From Akkermansiaceae bacterium (GTDB lineage Bacteria; Verrucomicrobiota; Verrucomicrobiia; Verrucomicrobiales; Akkermansiaceae), in assembly GCA_905181965.1 (NCBI GenBank), contig CAJIZY010000013.1, forward strand, positions 1 through 64,000: a stretch of DNA of 64,000 nt, written 5' to 3'. Below the pieces are notes generated by a model that was not told where the DNA came from, ran no database searches, and saw only the letters and a program-made list of their open reading frames with translations. Positions within the stretch are counted from its first letter, which is position 1. The number at the start of each line of letters is the position of its first letter. Position numbers and translations under genes: made by a program. Shown in pieces: positions 26,909 through 36,686 of this stretch.

Positions 26909-27616
26909 TTATAGAGTAATGATTTTTGCGAGATCACCGGGTTGAACCGTGATCTCAGGATTGTTGAGAGGTAACAAAAGAAGTCCGCTAACATCGGCCC
27001 TAACGAGGCCAACCGAGGAATCACAAATATGAGTGCCGGAGCGCTCTATGCGGAACCGCATTCCGATTCCAACTTCCACATCGGAACCCGCGTTGATCAC
27101 AACGAGGCCAGAATCGGAATCAACGGTTACAACTCGAGCTTCCCGGATGCTTCCTTTCTCGATCCTGCGCTTGGGCTGCTGACGCTGTCCAAGAGCAACT
27201 TCGATTTCGCGAAGCTTGACCTCTACTTCCTTGCGGAATTCAGGATTCGAAGCAACGGCGGTGCGCAGATAGCTTTTAATGATCGGTAGAAGGCTGCCAA
27301 TGGAATCCTCGAGTTGGACGAGATTCTCGCGCGCAACTTGATAATCAGAAACGGCATTAAGCAGCTTGGTATCGCGATCCTCAAAGAGATCCCTGCCCCG
27401 TAGAGCGAGATATTCGCGAATCTCTTTCAAAACCTTCGTCTTGCTGTCCTCTCTTTCGAGCGATGCGCTCAAGCTTGTGTTCAAATTCGCTAGCTGAAGT
27501 TTCAACTGACGATTCTCGCGCTCAAGCTTTTCGGACATGGTCTCCTGAGCACCAGCTACCGTAGCACCGAGAGCAAAAAGCCCGGTGAGGAGTAAATTGG
27601 TGGATGGAAAACGCAT
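26909..27616 (-). CDS. Secreted coiled-coil protein inserted between rpsS and rplV
   Basis: 235 residues from ATG at 27616 (MRFPSTNLLLTGLFALGATV), with signal peptide cleavage expected after VAGA. Residues about 26-75 are a coiled coil (SEKLERENRQLKLQLANLNT); a helical stretch follows, and the C-terminal 90 residues are beta-rich (EARVVTVDSDSGLVVINAGS; GMRFRIERSG). The C-terminal part resembles small beta-barrel repeats seen in verrucomicrobial envelope proteins, but I cannot name a family. The gaps to rpsS and rplV are about 20 bp each, so it must be cotranscribed with ribosomal genes. An exported product here is unusual. Confidence 0.8.
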   Translation of the reverse strand: MRFPSTNLLLTGLFALGATVAGAQETMSEKLERENRQLKLQLANLNTSLSASLEREDSKTKVLKEIREYLALRGRDLFEDRDTKLLNAVSDYQVARENLVQLEDSIGSLLPIIKSYLRTAVASNPEFRKEVEVKLREIEVALGQRQQPKRRIEKGSIREARVVTVDSDSGLVVINAGSDVEVGIGMRFRIERSGTHICDSSVGLVRADVSGLLLLPLNNPEITVQPGDLAKIITL

Positions 27617-27635
27617 AACGAAAGGTTCTAAAAGC

Positions 27636-27905
27636 TTACTTCTTACCAATTCCGCCGTGAGCCTTGAAAATACGAGTAGGAGAAAACTCACCTAGCTTGT
27701 GGCCCACCATATTTTCGGAAACGAAAACAGGGATGAAGGTTTTTCCGTTGTGAACGGCGAAGTTGTGACCGACAAAGTCAGGAGTAATCATGGAGCGGCG
27801 GCTCCAGGTCTTGATGGGCTTTTTATTACCCGACTCGACTGCCGCATCAATTTTGAGCAGAAGCTTCTGATCGACGTAAGGACCTTTTTTCAGTGAACGT
27901 GCCAT
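27636..27905 (-). CDS. rpsS: 30S ribosomal protein S19
   Basis: 89 residues, full length. [38 protein letters not shown] and [14 protein letters not shown] are diagnostic. S19 binds the 16S head with S13. rplV normally follows directly; here a secreted-protein gene is in between. Confidence 0.97.
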   Translation of the reverse strand: MARSLKKGPYVDQKLLLKIDAAVESGNKKPIKTWSRRSMITPDFVGHNFAVHNGKTFIPVFVSENMVGHKLGEFSPTRIFKAHGGIGKK

Positions 27906-27933
27906 AATGAAATTTTATTGAGTGACTTGCAGG

Positions 27934-28764
<831 letters not shown>

Positions 28765-28804
28765 TAGAATGATCCTTTCTGAGTGGGGTTACTAAAACTA
28801 TAAA

Positions 28805-29089
28805 TTAGAAGAGGCCGAGGGAGTCACCATCCTTAAGGCGGACGATGGCTTTCTTCCAGGCGGGAGTGCGTCCAGCATCAGCGCGACGACGGCGCTTAGC
28901 CTTACCTGCACAATTGGCAGTGCGGACACCGAGAACTTTCACTTTGAAGTGCTTCTCGACAGCCTTTTTAATCTCAATCTTGTTGGCGTGACGATCGACC
29001 TTTAAGGTGTAGGCGTTCTCCTTCTCCTGAAGAAGAGTGGCCTTTTCCGACATGCGGACGGTATCGATGATGCGGTAAATATCTCTCAT
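28805..29089 (-). CDS. rplW: 50S ribosomal protein L23
   Basis: 94 residues. SEKATLLQEKENAYTLKVDR and ANKIEIKKAVEKHFKVKVLG are diagnostic. L23 sits at the tunnel exit and docks trigger factor, SRP and SecY. The start is 15 bp after rplD. Confidence 0.96.
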   Translation of the reverse strand: MRDIYRIIDTVRMSEKATLLQEKENAYTLKVDRHANKIEIKKAVEKHFKVKVLGVRTANCAGKAKRRRRADAGRTPAWKKAIVRLKDGDSLGLF

Positions 29090-29104
29090 GGCTAGCTGAA
29101 TGGT

Positions 29105-29710
29105 TTAGGCGGTGCGTTGAGCGAGGGTTTCGAGAGCGTCATCAACGATAATGACATCACCCCAGAAGAGGAGTTCTTCCACGTTGACGTTCTCGGCGGT
29201 TTGCAGGAGTGCCCATGTTAAGTTGCGCTCGGCTCGGTAAGTTTCTTCACTAAAGGATTTACCAACGACGATCACGCGAGCGGCGTCGGTGACTTCACGG
29301 ATAGCCATGACGATGTCCTTAGTCTTTCCAGAAGCAACTTCGAAGGCAGTGACGCTGTGGACCACACCTTCATTTATTTTTTCTCCAAGAACGCGACGCA
29401 AAGCGAGGGTGCGGACTTTCTTCGAAACAGTCTTAGCATAGGAGCGGTTGCGAGGCCCGAAAGCAACGCCACCCCCAACAAAGATCGGAGCTTTCCGGTC
29501 CCCGTGACGGGCACCACCTGTGCCTTTTTGGCGATACATCTTCTTACCAGTTCCGCGGACCTCTCCGCGGGTCTTGGCTTGGGCGGTTCCGGAGCGGCGG
29601 TTGGCTTGGTATGCAACGACGAGGTCGTGCACGGCCTGGCTGCCCTTGGAACCATCAGCGATGAGCTGAATCTTGGCCTTTTCGGCGTCTTGAATTGTGA
29701 ATGCTGACAT
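29105..29710 (-). CDS. rplD: 50S ribosomal protein L4
   Basis: 201 residues. The tunnel loop region [30 protein letters not shown] is clear. In E. coli L4 lines the exit tunnel and represses the S10 operon; an L4-type feedback here is only inferred from family knowledge. Standard order rplC-rplD-rplW. Confidence 0.97.
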   Translation of the reverse strand: MSAFTIQDAEKAKIQLIADGSKGSQAVHDLVVAYQANRRSGTAQAKTRGEVRGTGKKMYRQKGTGGARHGDRKAPIFVGGGVAFGPRNRSYAKTVSKKVRTLALRRVLGEKINEGVVHSVTAFEVASGKTKDIVMAIREVTDAARVIVVGKSFSEETYRAERNLTWALLQTAENVNVEELLFWGDVIIVDDALETLAQRTA

Positions 29711-29737
29711 GGATCAGGTTCTTTCTAAAACTGAGAT

Positions 29738-30391
29738 TTACTTGGCTGCGGTTCTTTTAAGAGCTGGACGAACAGTGACATAAGCACCGTTGTGGCCGGG
29801 AACCGAACCGGAGATGAGGAGGACTCCGTCTTCCTGACGGACTTGAACAATTTTGAGATTTTGGGTGGTGCGGCGGACGGTCCCATCATGTCCAGGCATC
29901 TTCTGGTTTTTCCAAACTCGGGCAGGAGTCGATCCAGCACCAATTGCACCAGTTCTCCGGTGCATCATGTGCCCGTGACCGTCAGGCTGACCGTTGTGGC
30001 CATGACGCTTCACGTTACCTTGAAAACCTTTTCCTTTAGTGGTTCCGATCACGTCGACCCACTGACCGTCCTCGAAAAGAGCAGCGCCTGGATGGCCCTC
30101 TTCCTTATTTGGAAGATCGGCATCGCTGTCGAAGCGAAACTCCTTAATGAGTTTTTTGGCACCGGTCGCGCCTTGCTTTGCCTGGTGAGTGCGTTCGGGA
30201 AGATTGACACGGCGCTCTTTCTGGTCGTCATATGCGACCTGAATAGCAGAGTAGCCATCAGTCTCCGTGGTTTTCACCTGAAGCAATTCATTTCCGTTCA
30301 CGTCGACGACAGTGACGGGGATCATGCAGCCTGCCTCTGCGTCAAAAACGCGAGTCATACCGACTTTTTTACCGAGGATTCCGAGTGACAT
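29738..30391 (-). CDS. rplC: 50S ribosomal protein L3
   Basis: 217 residues from the ATG giving SLGILGKKVGMTRVFDAEAG; the frame extends further upstream but that would overlap rpsJ. TTKGKGFQGNVKRHGHNGQP is the rRNA-binding loop. L3 initiates 23S folding near the peptidyl transferase centre. It begins 43 bp after rpsJ. Confidence 0.97.
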   Translation of the reverse strand: MSLGILGKKVGMTRVFDAEAGCMIPVTVVDVNGNELLQVKTTETDGYSAIQVAYDDQKERRVNLPERTHQAKQGATGAKKLIKEFRFDSDADLPNKEEGHPGAALFEDGQWVDVIGTTKGKGFQGNVKRHGHNGQPDGHGHMMHRRTGAIGAGSTPARVWKNQKMPGHDGTVRRTTQNLKIVQVRQEDGVLLISGSVPGHNGAYVTVRPALKRTAAK

Positions 30392-30434
30392 GGGTCTAGG
30401 TTCCGTTTGGATAATTGAGTTTAAAAAGAGAAAA

Positions 30435-30738
30435 TTAAATGTGGATCTGAATATCAACACCAGCGGGGAGATTCAGCTTCTTGAGCTCATCTACGGTGCG
30501 GGCAGTGGGATCAACGATGTCGAGGAGCCGCTTGTGTGTGCGAACCTCAAACTGGTCGGCAGCCTTTTTATTCACGTGAACCGAACTATTAACGGAAAAT
30601 TTTTCGATCCGTGTTGGCAGAGGGACAGGGCCGGCGACTTTAGCTCCAGTGCGCTTAGCAGTCTCGACAATCTCGAGTCGAGCGATCAATAGCTCGGTGG
30701 TCAAATGCGCGAAGGCGGATACGGATTTTCTGATTCAT
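30435..30738 (-). CDS. rpsJ: 30S ribosomal protein S10, frameshifted
   Basis: Two frames make up the gene. The start at 30738 reads [20 protein letters not shown] and soon hits a stop; the downstream frame reads [20 protein letters not shown] and runs normally to the end (GVDIQIHI), giving about 101 residues in total. The break lies at about 30675-30680, within a short TCGAG-TCGAG direct repeat; two lost bases (giving RSALEIVE) would restore it. Since S10 is essential, this is a sequence error or, much less likely, a programmed frameshift. It also leads the S10 block directly behind fusA, with no tuf. Confidence 0.9.
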
Positions 30739-30768
30739 GGTGTGAAAAGTGTCTGAATTGAGTGATCT

Positions 30769-32928
30769 TTAAATAGCACCGCCGCGTTCGGCGATGAGTT
30801 TCTCTACGAATTTGCGGGGAACTTCTTCGAAACTGGCTGGCGTCATCGAATAGGACGCTCGACCTGAGGAGAGGGTGCGGACATCGGTCGAATAACCGAA
30901 CAACTCGGCCAGTGGAGCCTTTACAGAAACGTTGGCAACTGGTCCTTTGGTGATGATCTCTTGAATTTGACCACGTCGGCGATTCATATCACCCATGATA
31001 TCTCCCTGAAAATCATCGGGTGTCGCAATTTCGACATCCATGATAGGCTCCAGAAGAATAGGCGAAGCTGCCTTTAAAGCTTCCTTGATCGCAAAGACAG
31101 CGGCAATCTTGAATGAATTGTCATTGGAATCAACTTCATGGAAGGAACCGCCGGTAACGCTGGCGTGGACATCAACAACCGGATAGCCGGCTACCAAACC
31201 GTTAGTGAGGGCTTCCATGATCCCCTTCATGACAGCCGGGATGTATTCTTTTGGAAAATCGCTAGCGGAAGCAGTATCCTCGGTAGTTATTCCCTCCCCC
31301 TGTTTGTTAGGCGAGAGGCTGAGAGTGACATGACCATATGCCGCCTTGCCAGCAAGAGCAGCATCACGGATAAATTTCCCATCGCCCTGAGCGGTTGCAG
31401 AGACTGTTTCGCGATAAGCGATTTGTGGCTTACCCACATTCGCCTGCACCCCGAACTCACGTTTCAGGCGATCGATGATGACTTCGAGGTGAAGCTCGCC
31501 CATTCCAGCAATAATGGTCTGCCCGGTCTCCTCGTCAGTCTTGACTACAAAGGTGGGATCTTCGTCAGAGAGACGATCGAGTCCGATGACCATCTTGTCC
31601 GAGTCAGCCTTAGTTCTAGGCTCAACAGCCATCGAGATAACAGGCTCGGGAAAACTTGGTGGCTCTAAAAGCACGCCAGCTTGCTGGTGGGAAAGAGTGT
31701 CACCAGTTTGAACATTCTTGAGGCCAACGAGAGCTGCGATATCACCAGCAAAGCAGGTCTCAATTTCCTCGTGCTTATCGGCCTGAACCTGAATCAAACG
31801 ACCCACACGCTCTTTTGTTTGCGTACGCGGATTGTAAACCATATCTCCCTTGGAGACGGTTCCACTGTAAATACGGAAGAAAATAAGTTTGCCGAAATAT
31901 TTGTCAGCCCAGAGCTTGAACGCGAGGGCACAGAACTTACCATCGTCAGTCGTCTTAACCTTGACGATCTTTTCTTCGCTCTCAGGATCAAGCCCCTCAG
32001 CGGCCGGAATCTCAAGTGGACTCGGAAGATAGTCAACAACGGCATCGAGAAGGTACTGGACCCCCTTGTTTTTGAAAGCTGAGCCACCGGCAATAGGCAC
32101 CAACTGATTGGCGATTGTAGCGCGGCGGAGACCCGCCTTGAGAGCAGCAACCGAAATGGGCTCCTCCATGAGGAACATCTCGCCAATCTGCTCATCAACA
32201 TCTGCAACAGCCTCGAGTAGTTCCGAATATGCCTCTCCCGCAAGGGCGAGCTGATCAGCGTCCAAATCAGCGACATCGTAAGTCGAACCAAGGATGTCGT
32301 CATCCTTGTAAAGAACAGCTTTTTTGTTAAGGACGTCGATTTGACCCCGAAGGTTTTCCTCGGAACCAATTGGAATTAAAATCCGGACGGTACGAGCGCC
32401 AAGCTTCTCCTGAACCTCCTTGACTGCAGCATCGAAATTAGCCCCAATTCGATCCATCTTATTGACGAAGACGATACGGGGAACATTGTAAGTATTAGCT
32501 TGGCGCCAAACAGTTTCGGATTGGGGTTGGACTCCGGCAACACCACAAAAAACGACGATTGCACCATCCAAAACACGAAGTGATCGTTCTACCTCTGCCG
32601 TGAAATCAACATGACCCGGAGTGTCGATGATGTTGATACGCTGATTGTCACCGGTAAAGAGTTTTGAAACCCCATCTTCTTTTTGCTGCATCCACTGGCA
32701 AGTGACAGCAGCTGAAGTGATGGTGATCCCGCGCTCCCTTTCTTGTTCCATATGATCGGTGGTGGTCGCACCATCGTGCACCTCCCCAATCCGATGAATC
32801 ATTCCTGTGTAAAAGAGAATACGCTCGGTTAGCGTGGTCTTTCCCGCATCGATATGCGCAGCAATCCCAATGTTCCGTGTCCTCTCAAGAGGAACGGGAC
32901 GGGTTGGGGATTGCGCAACTTTGCTCAT
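30769..32928 (-). CDS. fusA: Elongation factor G
   Basis: 719 residues from ATG (MSKVAQSPTRPVPL); an upstream TTG would add one residue. G1 AHIDAGKTT, G3 DTPGHVDFTAEVERSL and G4 NKMDR are intact, as are domain IV-V elements. EF-G drives translocation and, with RRF, ribosome recycling. It follows rpsG by 20 bp in a normal str operon, but tuf, usually next, is absent and rpsJ follows after 30 bp. Confidence 0.98.
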   Translation of the reverse strand: MSKVAQSPTRPVPLERTRNIGIAAHIDAGKTTLTERILFYTGMIHRIGEVHDGATTTDHMEQERERGITITSAAVTCQWMQQKEDGVSKLFTGDNQRINIIDTPGHVDFTAEVERSLRVLDGAIVVFCGVAGVQPQSETVWRQANTYNVPRIVFVNKMDRIGANFDAAVKEVQEKLGARTVRILIPIGSEENLRGQIDVLNKKAVLYKDDDILGSTYDVADLDADQLALAGEAYSELLEAVADVDEQIGEMFLMEEPISVAALKAGLRRATIANQLVPIAGGSAFKNKGVQYLLDAVVDYLPSPLEIPAAEGLDPESEEKIVKVKTTDDGKFCALAFKLWADKYFGKLIFFRIYSGTVSKGDMVYNPRTQTKERVGRLIQVQADKHEEIETCFAGDIAALVGLKNVQTGDTLSHQQAGVLLEPPSFPEPVISMAVEPRTKADSDKMVIGLDRLSDEDPTFVVKTDEETGQTIIAGMGELHLEVIIDRLKREFGVQANVGKPQIAYRETVSATAQGDGKFIRDAALAGKAAYGHVTLSLSPNKQGEGITTEDTASASDFPKEYIPAVMKGIMEALTNGLVAGYPVVDVHASVTGGSFHEVDSNDNSFKIAAVFAIKEALKAASPILLEPIMDVEIATPDDFQGDIMGDMNRRRGQIQEIITKGPVANVSVKAPLAELFGYSTDVRTLSSGRASYSMTPASFEEVPRKFVEKLIAERGGAI

Positions 32929-32948
32929 CAAACTAGCGGGAAGAAAAA

Positions 32949-33422
32949 TTAGAAGCGGAAGTGGGCGAAAGCACGGTTTGCCTGAGCCATCTTGTGAACG
33001 TCATCGCGTTTGCGCACGGAGTTACCGGTATTATTGGCAGCATCTTTGATCTCGTTGGCGAGAGCGACATGCATTGGAGTGCCCTTCTTGGCACGGGCGA
33101 AGGTGATAATCCAGCGCATGCCAAGGGACTCGGAGCGGCTTGAATCTACTTCTAAAGGCACCTGATAGGTGGCTCCTCCAACACGACGTGACTTGACCTC
33201 AACACGGGGCTTAGCATTCTCGATGGCGCGATTGACGATCTCGAGAGGATCAATCGTATCAGTGCCTTCGTTGGCGCGATCGATAGCGGCATAGACGATA
33301 CGCTCTGCGAGGGAACGTTTGCCGTCCTTCATCACCTTCGAGATCAAGCGACCGACAACCTGGCTGTCGAACTTGGGATCTTTGTATACTTTGGCTGGGT
33401 AAACTCTTTTTCTGCGTGCCAT
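32949..33422 (-). CDS. rpsG: 30S ribosomal protein S7
   Basis: 157 residues. ARRKRVYPAKVYKDPKFDSQ at the start, RRVGGATYQVPLEV and the C-terminal VRKRDDVHKMAQANRAFAHF are diagnostic. S7 nucleates the 30S head. Standard position between rpsL and fusA, 30 bp behind rpsL. Confidence 0.97.
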   Translation of the reverse strand: MARRKRVYPAKVYKDPKFDSQVVGRLISKVMKDGKRSLAERIVYAAIDRANEGTDTIDPLEIVNRAIENAKPRVEVKSRRVGGATYQVPLEVDSSRSESLGMRWIITFARAKKGTPMHVALANEIKDAANNTGNSVRKRDDVHKMAQANRAFAHFRF

Positions 33423-33452
33423 GGAATTGGTTGATCAGAGATTAAAATAAAA

Positions 33453-33824
33453 TTACTTAGACTTTTTGACACCATACTTGGAGCGCGCCTGCTTGCGGCC
33501 ATCGACCCCAAGGGTATCGAGCGAGCCACGGACGATGTGATAACGCACACCTGGCAAATCCTTCACTCGACCACCGCGGATAAGAACAATCGAGTGTTCT
33601 TGGAGGTTATGACCCTCACCGCCAATGTAAGCGATGACTTCATACCCGTTGGTAAGGCGAACCTTGGCAACCTTACGAAGCGCGGAGTTGGGCTTCTTTG
33701 GTGTGCGAGTGTAAACTTGGAGACAAACGCCACGGCGCTGTGGGCAGTTGTTCAAAGCCGGTGACTTCGACTTGGCTACTGCTTTCTTACGACCTTTGCG
33801 GACGAGTTGGTTAATGGTAGGCAT
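33453..33824 (-). CDS. rpsL: 30S ribosomal protein S12
   Basis: 123 residues. [38 protein letters not shown] and [20 protein letters not shown] are canonical; the lysines at the two streptomycin-resistance hot spots (KKPNS and RVKDLPG) are the sensitive wild-type residues. It is the first gene of the cluster, with the promoter candidate about 230 bp upstream. Confidence 0.97.
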   Translation of the reverse strand: MPTINQLVRKGRKKAVAKSKSPALNNCPQRRGVCLQVYTRTPKKPNSALRKVAKVRLTNGYEVIAYIGGEGHNLQEHSIVLIRGGRVKDLPGVRYHIVRGSLDTLGVDGRKQARSKYGVKKSK

Positions 33825-34053
33825 AATGCGATCGTTTTGGGATGGCGGTTAAGCGGGTTTGTGAAGTATTGAGGAATTGTAAAATTGTGGCTTGCGCTGG
33901 TTCTCAACCGGAAAAGTGCGCCGGGAGGTCCAGCGAGATTCCTCGCAAGAGCCATTTTTCCGGTGAGCACCCGATAGTTGATTACCTAACAAAGGGCCCT
34001 AATCGTTGAATTCTCAATGAATTCGTGATGTCAGACCCGATTTGCGGGCCGCG

Positions 34054-34081
34054 ACTCTAGGAATAAAAAGGCATCTGGCAA
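34054..34081 (-). promoter_or_regulatory. Candidate sigma-70-type promoter of the str-S10-spc cluster
   Basis: Read on the minus strand: -35 TTGCCA, 16-bp spacer, -10 TAGAGT, with a run of T/A-rich sequence just upstream of the -35 that could be an UP element. It points towards rpsL. Predicted leader length is about 220 nt. Confidence 0.5.
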
Positions 34082-34306
34082 GGGGTTTCTTAAAAATTTT
34101 CTAAAAAAAGTTCTGAAATGCGGTTGGTCTGGCGTGAGAGAGCTCCAACCATTGGATTTTAAGCGAATTCTATTCCGCGAAGGACCATTGGGACATTCCT
34201 TAACCACAGTTAACTACCTAGTAAAATACCCCTAAACAAGGAGAGAGACCCTCTAAAAGTCGACCAAGCAATTATTTGGCCGAATTCGAGAGCACTGGTC
34301 TTAACG

Positions 34307-34340
34307 AAAAAAACGCCCGACTACAAGAAGCAGCCGAGCG
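34307..34340 (-). terminator. Terminator of the cytochrome b562-like gene
   Basis: On the minus strand, stem CGCTCGGCT/AGTCGGGCG (two G-U pairs) closed by a short loop and followed by seven T. It lies about 30 bp after the TAA of the b562-like gene. Confidence 0.75.
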
Positions 34341-34370
34341 AGTTAAAAGTTACAAAGCTAGGCAAATTTA

Positions 34371-34789
34371 TTAGTCGGTGTATTTTTCGTGGCCATCTTT
34401 CTTGAGATCTTTAAGTTCACCTTTGATTTCATCAGCCTTATCTTCGTCCCCAGCAAGGTAAGCCAACTCTAGCTCACAAAGCTTCGCGTAGGTCAGGCCG
34501 ATAAGCCTTTTGTAATCAGCAGTTGCTTTGGCCTTCTCCTTCTCATCCTCGGCCAGTAAACCATTGGGGAATATTGGAGGGACTTTATGGTCGCCTTCTG
34601 GGCCGCGTCAACCAACTCGACCTTCTCAGCGGTAGTTTCAGCTTTACGGAGCCTCTTGAGCGAGCCGCTCAAAACATCCATTTCCTCGGCAAGTGGAGTT
34701 TCGTCATCGTCAGCGTGAACAGGAGCGAGCAATCCGAAGCTCAGAATAGAAGTGATCGCAAGAGTCTTAATTGAAAAGTTGAATTTCAT
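34371..34789 (-). CDS. Cytochrome b562-like periplasmic protein, frameshifted
   Basis: The start MKFNFSIKTLAITSILSFGL is a signal peptide ending at APVHA. The first frame goes on with MDVLSGSLKRLRKAETTAEK and VELVDAAQKAT; the rest lies in another frame (HKVPPIFPNGLLAEDEKEKA, then YKRLIGLTYAKLCELELAYL) and ends GHEKYTD-stop. One extra C in the ACCAT run near 34590 joins both parts into about 138 residues. The pattern is that of the cytochrome b562 family (four-helix bundle) common in planctomycetes and verrucomicrobia; whether heme is bound is uncertain. It is divergent from the HAD phosphatase gene. Confidence 0.75.
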
Positions 34790-34871
34790 GTCGGGAGAAC
34801 TACTCCCAAAACTTTTCGTATCTGTCAAAACAAGGCTGGGAAAATTCGCTCACACCAATTACCGCAAATCC

Positions 34872-35507
34872 ATGATTCGCGGACTGATCTTTGATCTTGA
34901 TGGCACGCTCGTCGATTCCCTTCCTGGAATCGCCACTGCTCTCAACCATGCTTTGGACGACATCAAGCTGCCTAACCATCCGCAGGATGTCGTGGAAACC
35001 TTCATTGGTGACGGCTTACTCAATCTCGTCACACGAGCCCTAAGCCCCGATCACTCCAACCAGCAAAACGAACTTCTATCTGCTTTTCAGAAGCACTATT
35101 CCGAGGATTGGAAACACGGAACTTCCCCCTATCCCGGCATGACCTCCCTCCTTGAAGAACTCCACCAAAGCGACATGCCGATGGCCGTACTTTCCAACAA
35201 ACCTCATGGATACACTGTCGAGATCGTTGAGTCGCTTTTTCCGCAAAACCTTTTTAGTCAGGTTCGCGGCCATCAAGAAGGATACCCAAAAAAACCAGAC
35301 CCAACCGCTGCCCACCAAATCATTAGTGATTGGAATCTTAAAGCGGAGGAGGTCGCATACATCGGGGACTCTACCGTTGATCTCGCCACCGCCCGGAACG
35401 GCGACATGACGCCACTTATTTTTTCTTGGGGCTATGGCACACCCACTAACTTTCCTCTCTTGGACTCGGTTGATGATTTAAGAAATGCCGTTCTCAAGGC
35501 AAGTTAA
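34872..35507 (+). CDS. HAD-family hydrolase, phosphoglycolate phosphatase-like
   Basis: 211 residues from the ATG reading MIRGLIFDLDGTLVDSLPG; the frame is open further upstream but that part overlaps the divergent gene. HAD motif I is D8-L-D10-G-T, motif II is VLSNKPHG, the catalytic lysine is in GYPKKPDP, and motif IV is GDSTVDLATARNG. The small helical cap is of the Gph type, so removal of phosphate from 2-phosphoglycolate is the likely role; a glycolate oxidase-like gene is at the window end. Confidence 0.88.
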   Translation: MIRGLIFDLDGTLVDSLPGIATALNHALDDIKLPNHPQDVVETFIGDGLLNLVTRALSPDHSNQQNELLSAFQKHYSEDWKHGTSPYPGMTSLLEELHQSDMPMAVLSNKPHGYTVEIVESLFPQNLFSQVRGHQEGYPKKPDPTAAHQIISDWNLKAEEVAYIGDSTVDLATARNGDMTPLIFSWGYGTPTNFPLLDSVDDLRNAVLKAS

Positions 35508-35636
35508 GTCCCCCTTACAAGAATCTCGAATTTTAAGGACTTCTTGTCGCCAGCCAAAAAAGCAGCTTCCTCCCTTACTTAGTTTTGCATTAATTGCGCA
35601 TGGCCTTGTGACCTTTAGAAGACTAGAATCCTCACT

Positions 35637-36434
35637 GTGACCATTTTTCAGGCAACTGGCCGAGTCCTCCTGACCTTCATTAGCTACCTTGGGCAACTCG
35701 GATTACTGACGCGTGAAATTTTTTATTCACTGACGAAAGGTCAGAAACGTTGGCGGAAAATGTGGGAGCAAGTTGCCGAAATTGGAGCACGCTCCCAAAT
35801 CGTAGTTGGAGTGACCGGAGCTTTCACCGGCGCAGTGCTGGCCGCCCAAACTCTTTTTCAATTTAAACTCTTTGGCCTTGAGACCGCAGCCGGCGGACTG
35901 GTGTCGGTTGCGATGCTTCGCGAGCTAGGTCCTACGATAACAGGCCTCATGATGGCAGGTCGAGTTGGCTCTGCAATGGCCGCGGAGATCGGGACAATGA
36001 AGGTGACAGAACAAATCGACGCTCTTCGTTCGATGGCCGTCAATCCAGTAGACTATTTAGTTACCCCACGATTTCTCGCGATGCTCATTTCAGTGCCCCT
36101 CTTGATTGCAGAATCGGCAGCACTCGGAATGATCGCCTCTTACATTGTCGGAGTAGGTGTCTTCCACGTTGAATCCTCCTACTGGATTGATAATATGAAA
36201 AGCTACGTTGATCTTACCGACCCCACCATCGCTTTAATCAAGGGCCTTTTCTTCGGGGTTTTGATCGTGATTATTTCCTGTGATCAAGGACTGAAAGTCA
36301 AAAATGGAGCGGTTGGGGTTGGCCGAGGAACAACCCAAGCGATGGTCTATTCATCACTCGCGATCCTAGTGGTCAATTTTTTCCTAACCCTGATCATGCA
36401 AATCATTTTCCCAGCTTCCTTGTTTTCCAACTAA
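35637..36434 (+). CDS. mlaE: MlaE-type ABC transporter permease
   Basis: 265 residues from GTG. Family signature pieces are FTGAVLAAQT, VSVAMLRELGPTITGLMMAG and RVGSAMAAEIGTMKVTEQID, with five to six membrane helices. MlaE is the inner-membrane permease of the Mla system, which moves phospholipids between inner and outer membrane with MlaF (ATPase), MlaD and MlaB. None of the partners is adjacent, so the operon is either split or the partner genes are elsewhere. Confidence 0.9.
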   Translation: MTIFQATGRVLLTFISYLGQLGLLTREIFYSLTKGQKRWRKMWEQVAEIGARSQIVVGVTGAFTGAVLAAQTLFQFKLFGLETAAGGLVSVAMLRELGPTITGLMMAGRVGSAMAAEIGTMKVTEQIDALRSMAVNPVDYLVTPRFLAMLISVPLLIAESAALGMIASYIVGVGVFHVESSYWIDNMKSYVDLTDPTIALIKGLFFGVLIVIISCDQGLKVKNGAVGVGRGTTQAMVYSSLAILVVNFFLTLIMQIIFPASLFSN

Positions 36435-36686
36435 TCTGGATTGTGAAATCGATCTCTCGAAGGAGGGCTCGCCCCTTATCGTCGCAAGGCAAGGTGGTAG
36501 CTTCTCAAATTTCACCAAAAAACAGAGATCAGCGAAAGGCCGGCGGCACCAGATAAGAGGTTTCATCGATAAAAAAGCGCATCAGAAGTTTATTTTTATC
36601 CGATTTGGGACAGGATACACCTGCCGCATTAGACTTGCGGCCACTCGCAGAGGCCGCTATGTCGGCCTTCGAAAAAATCTTTCGCC

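Larger units (their letters stand above)
33825..34370 (-). other. Non-coding region upstream of the ribosomal cluster
   Basis: No gene is visible. It holds the likely rpsL promoter (34054-34081), a leader of about 220 nt that could carry control elements, an AT-rich stretch (34085-34120) that may act as an upstream promoter element, and the terminator of the cytochrome b562-like gene (34307-34340). The remainder (about 34120-34300) shows nothing I can interpret. Confidence 0.6.

Noticed and set aside
33825-34370. tRNA or other structural RNA upstream of rpsL
   Set aside because: No cloverleaf, no CCA end and no conserved arms could be found.
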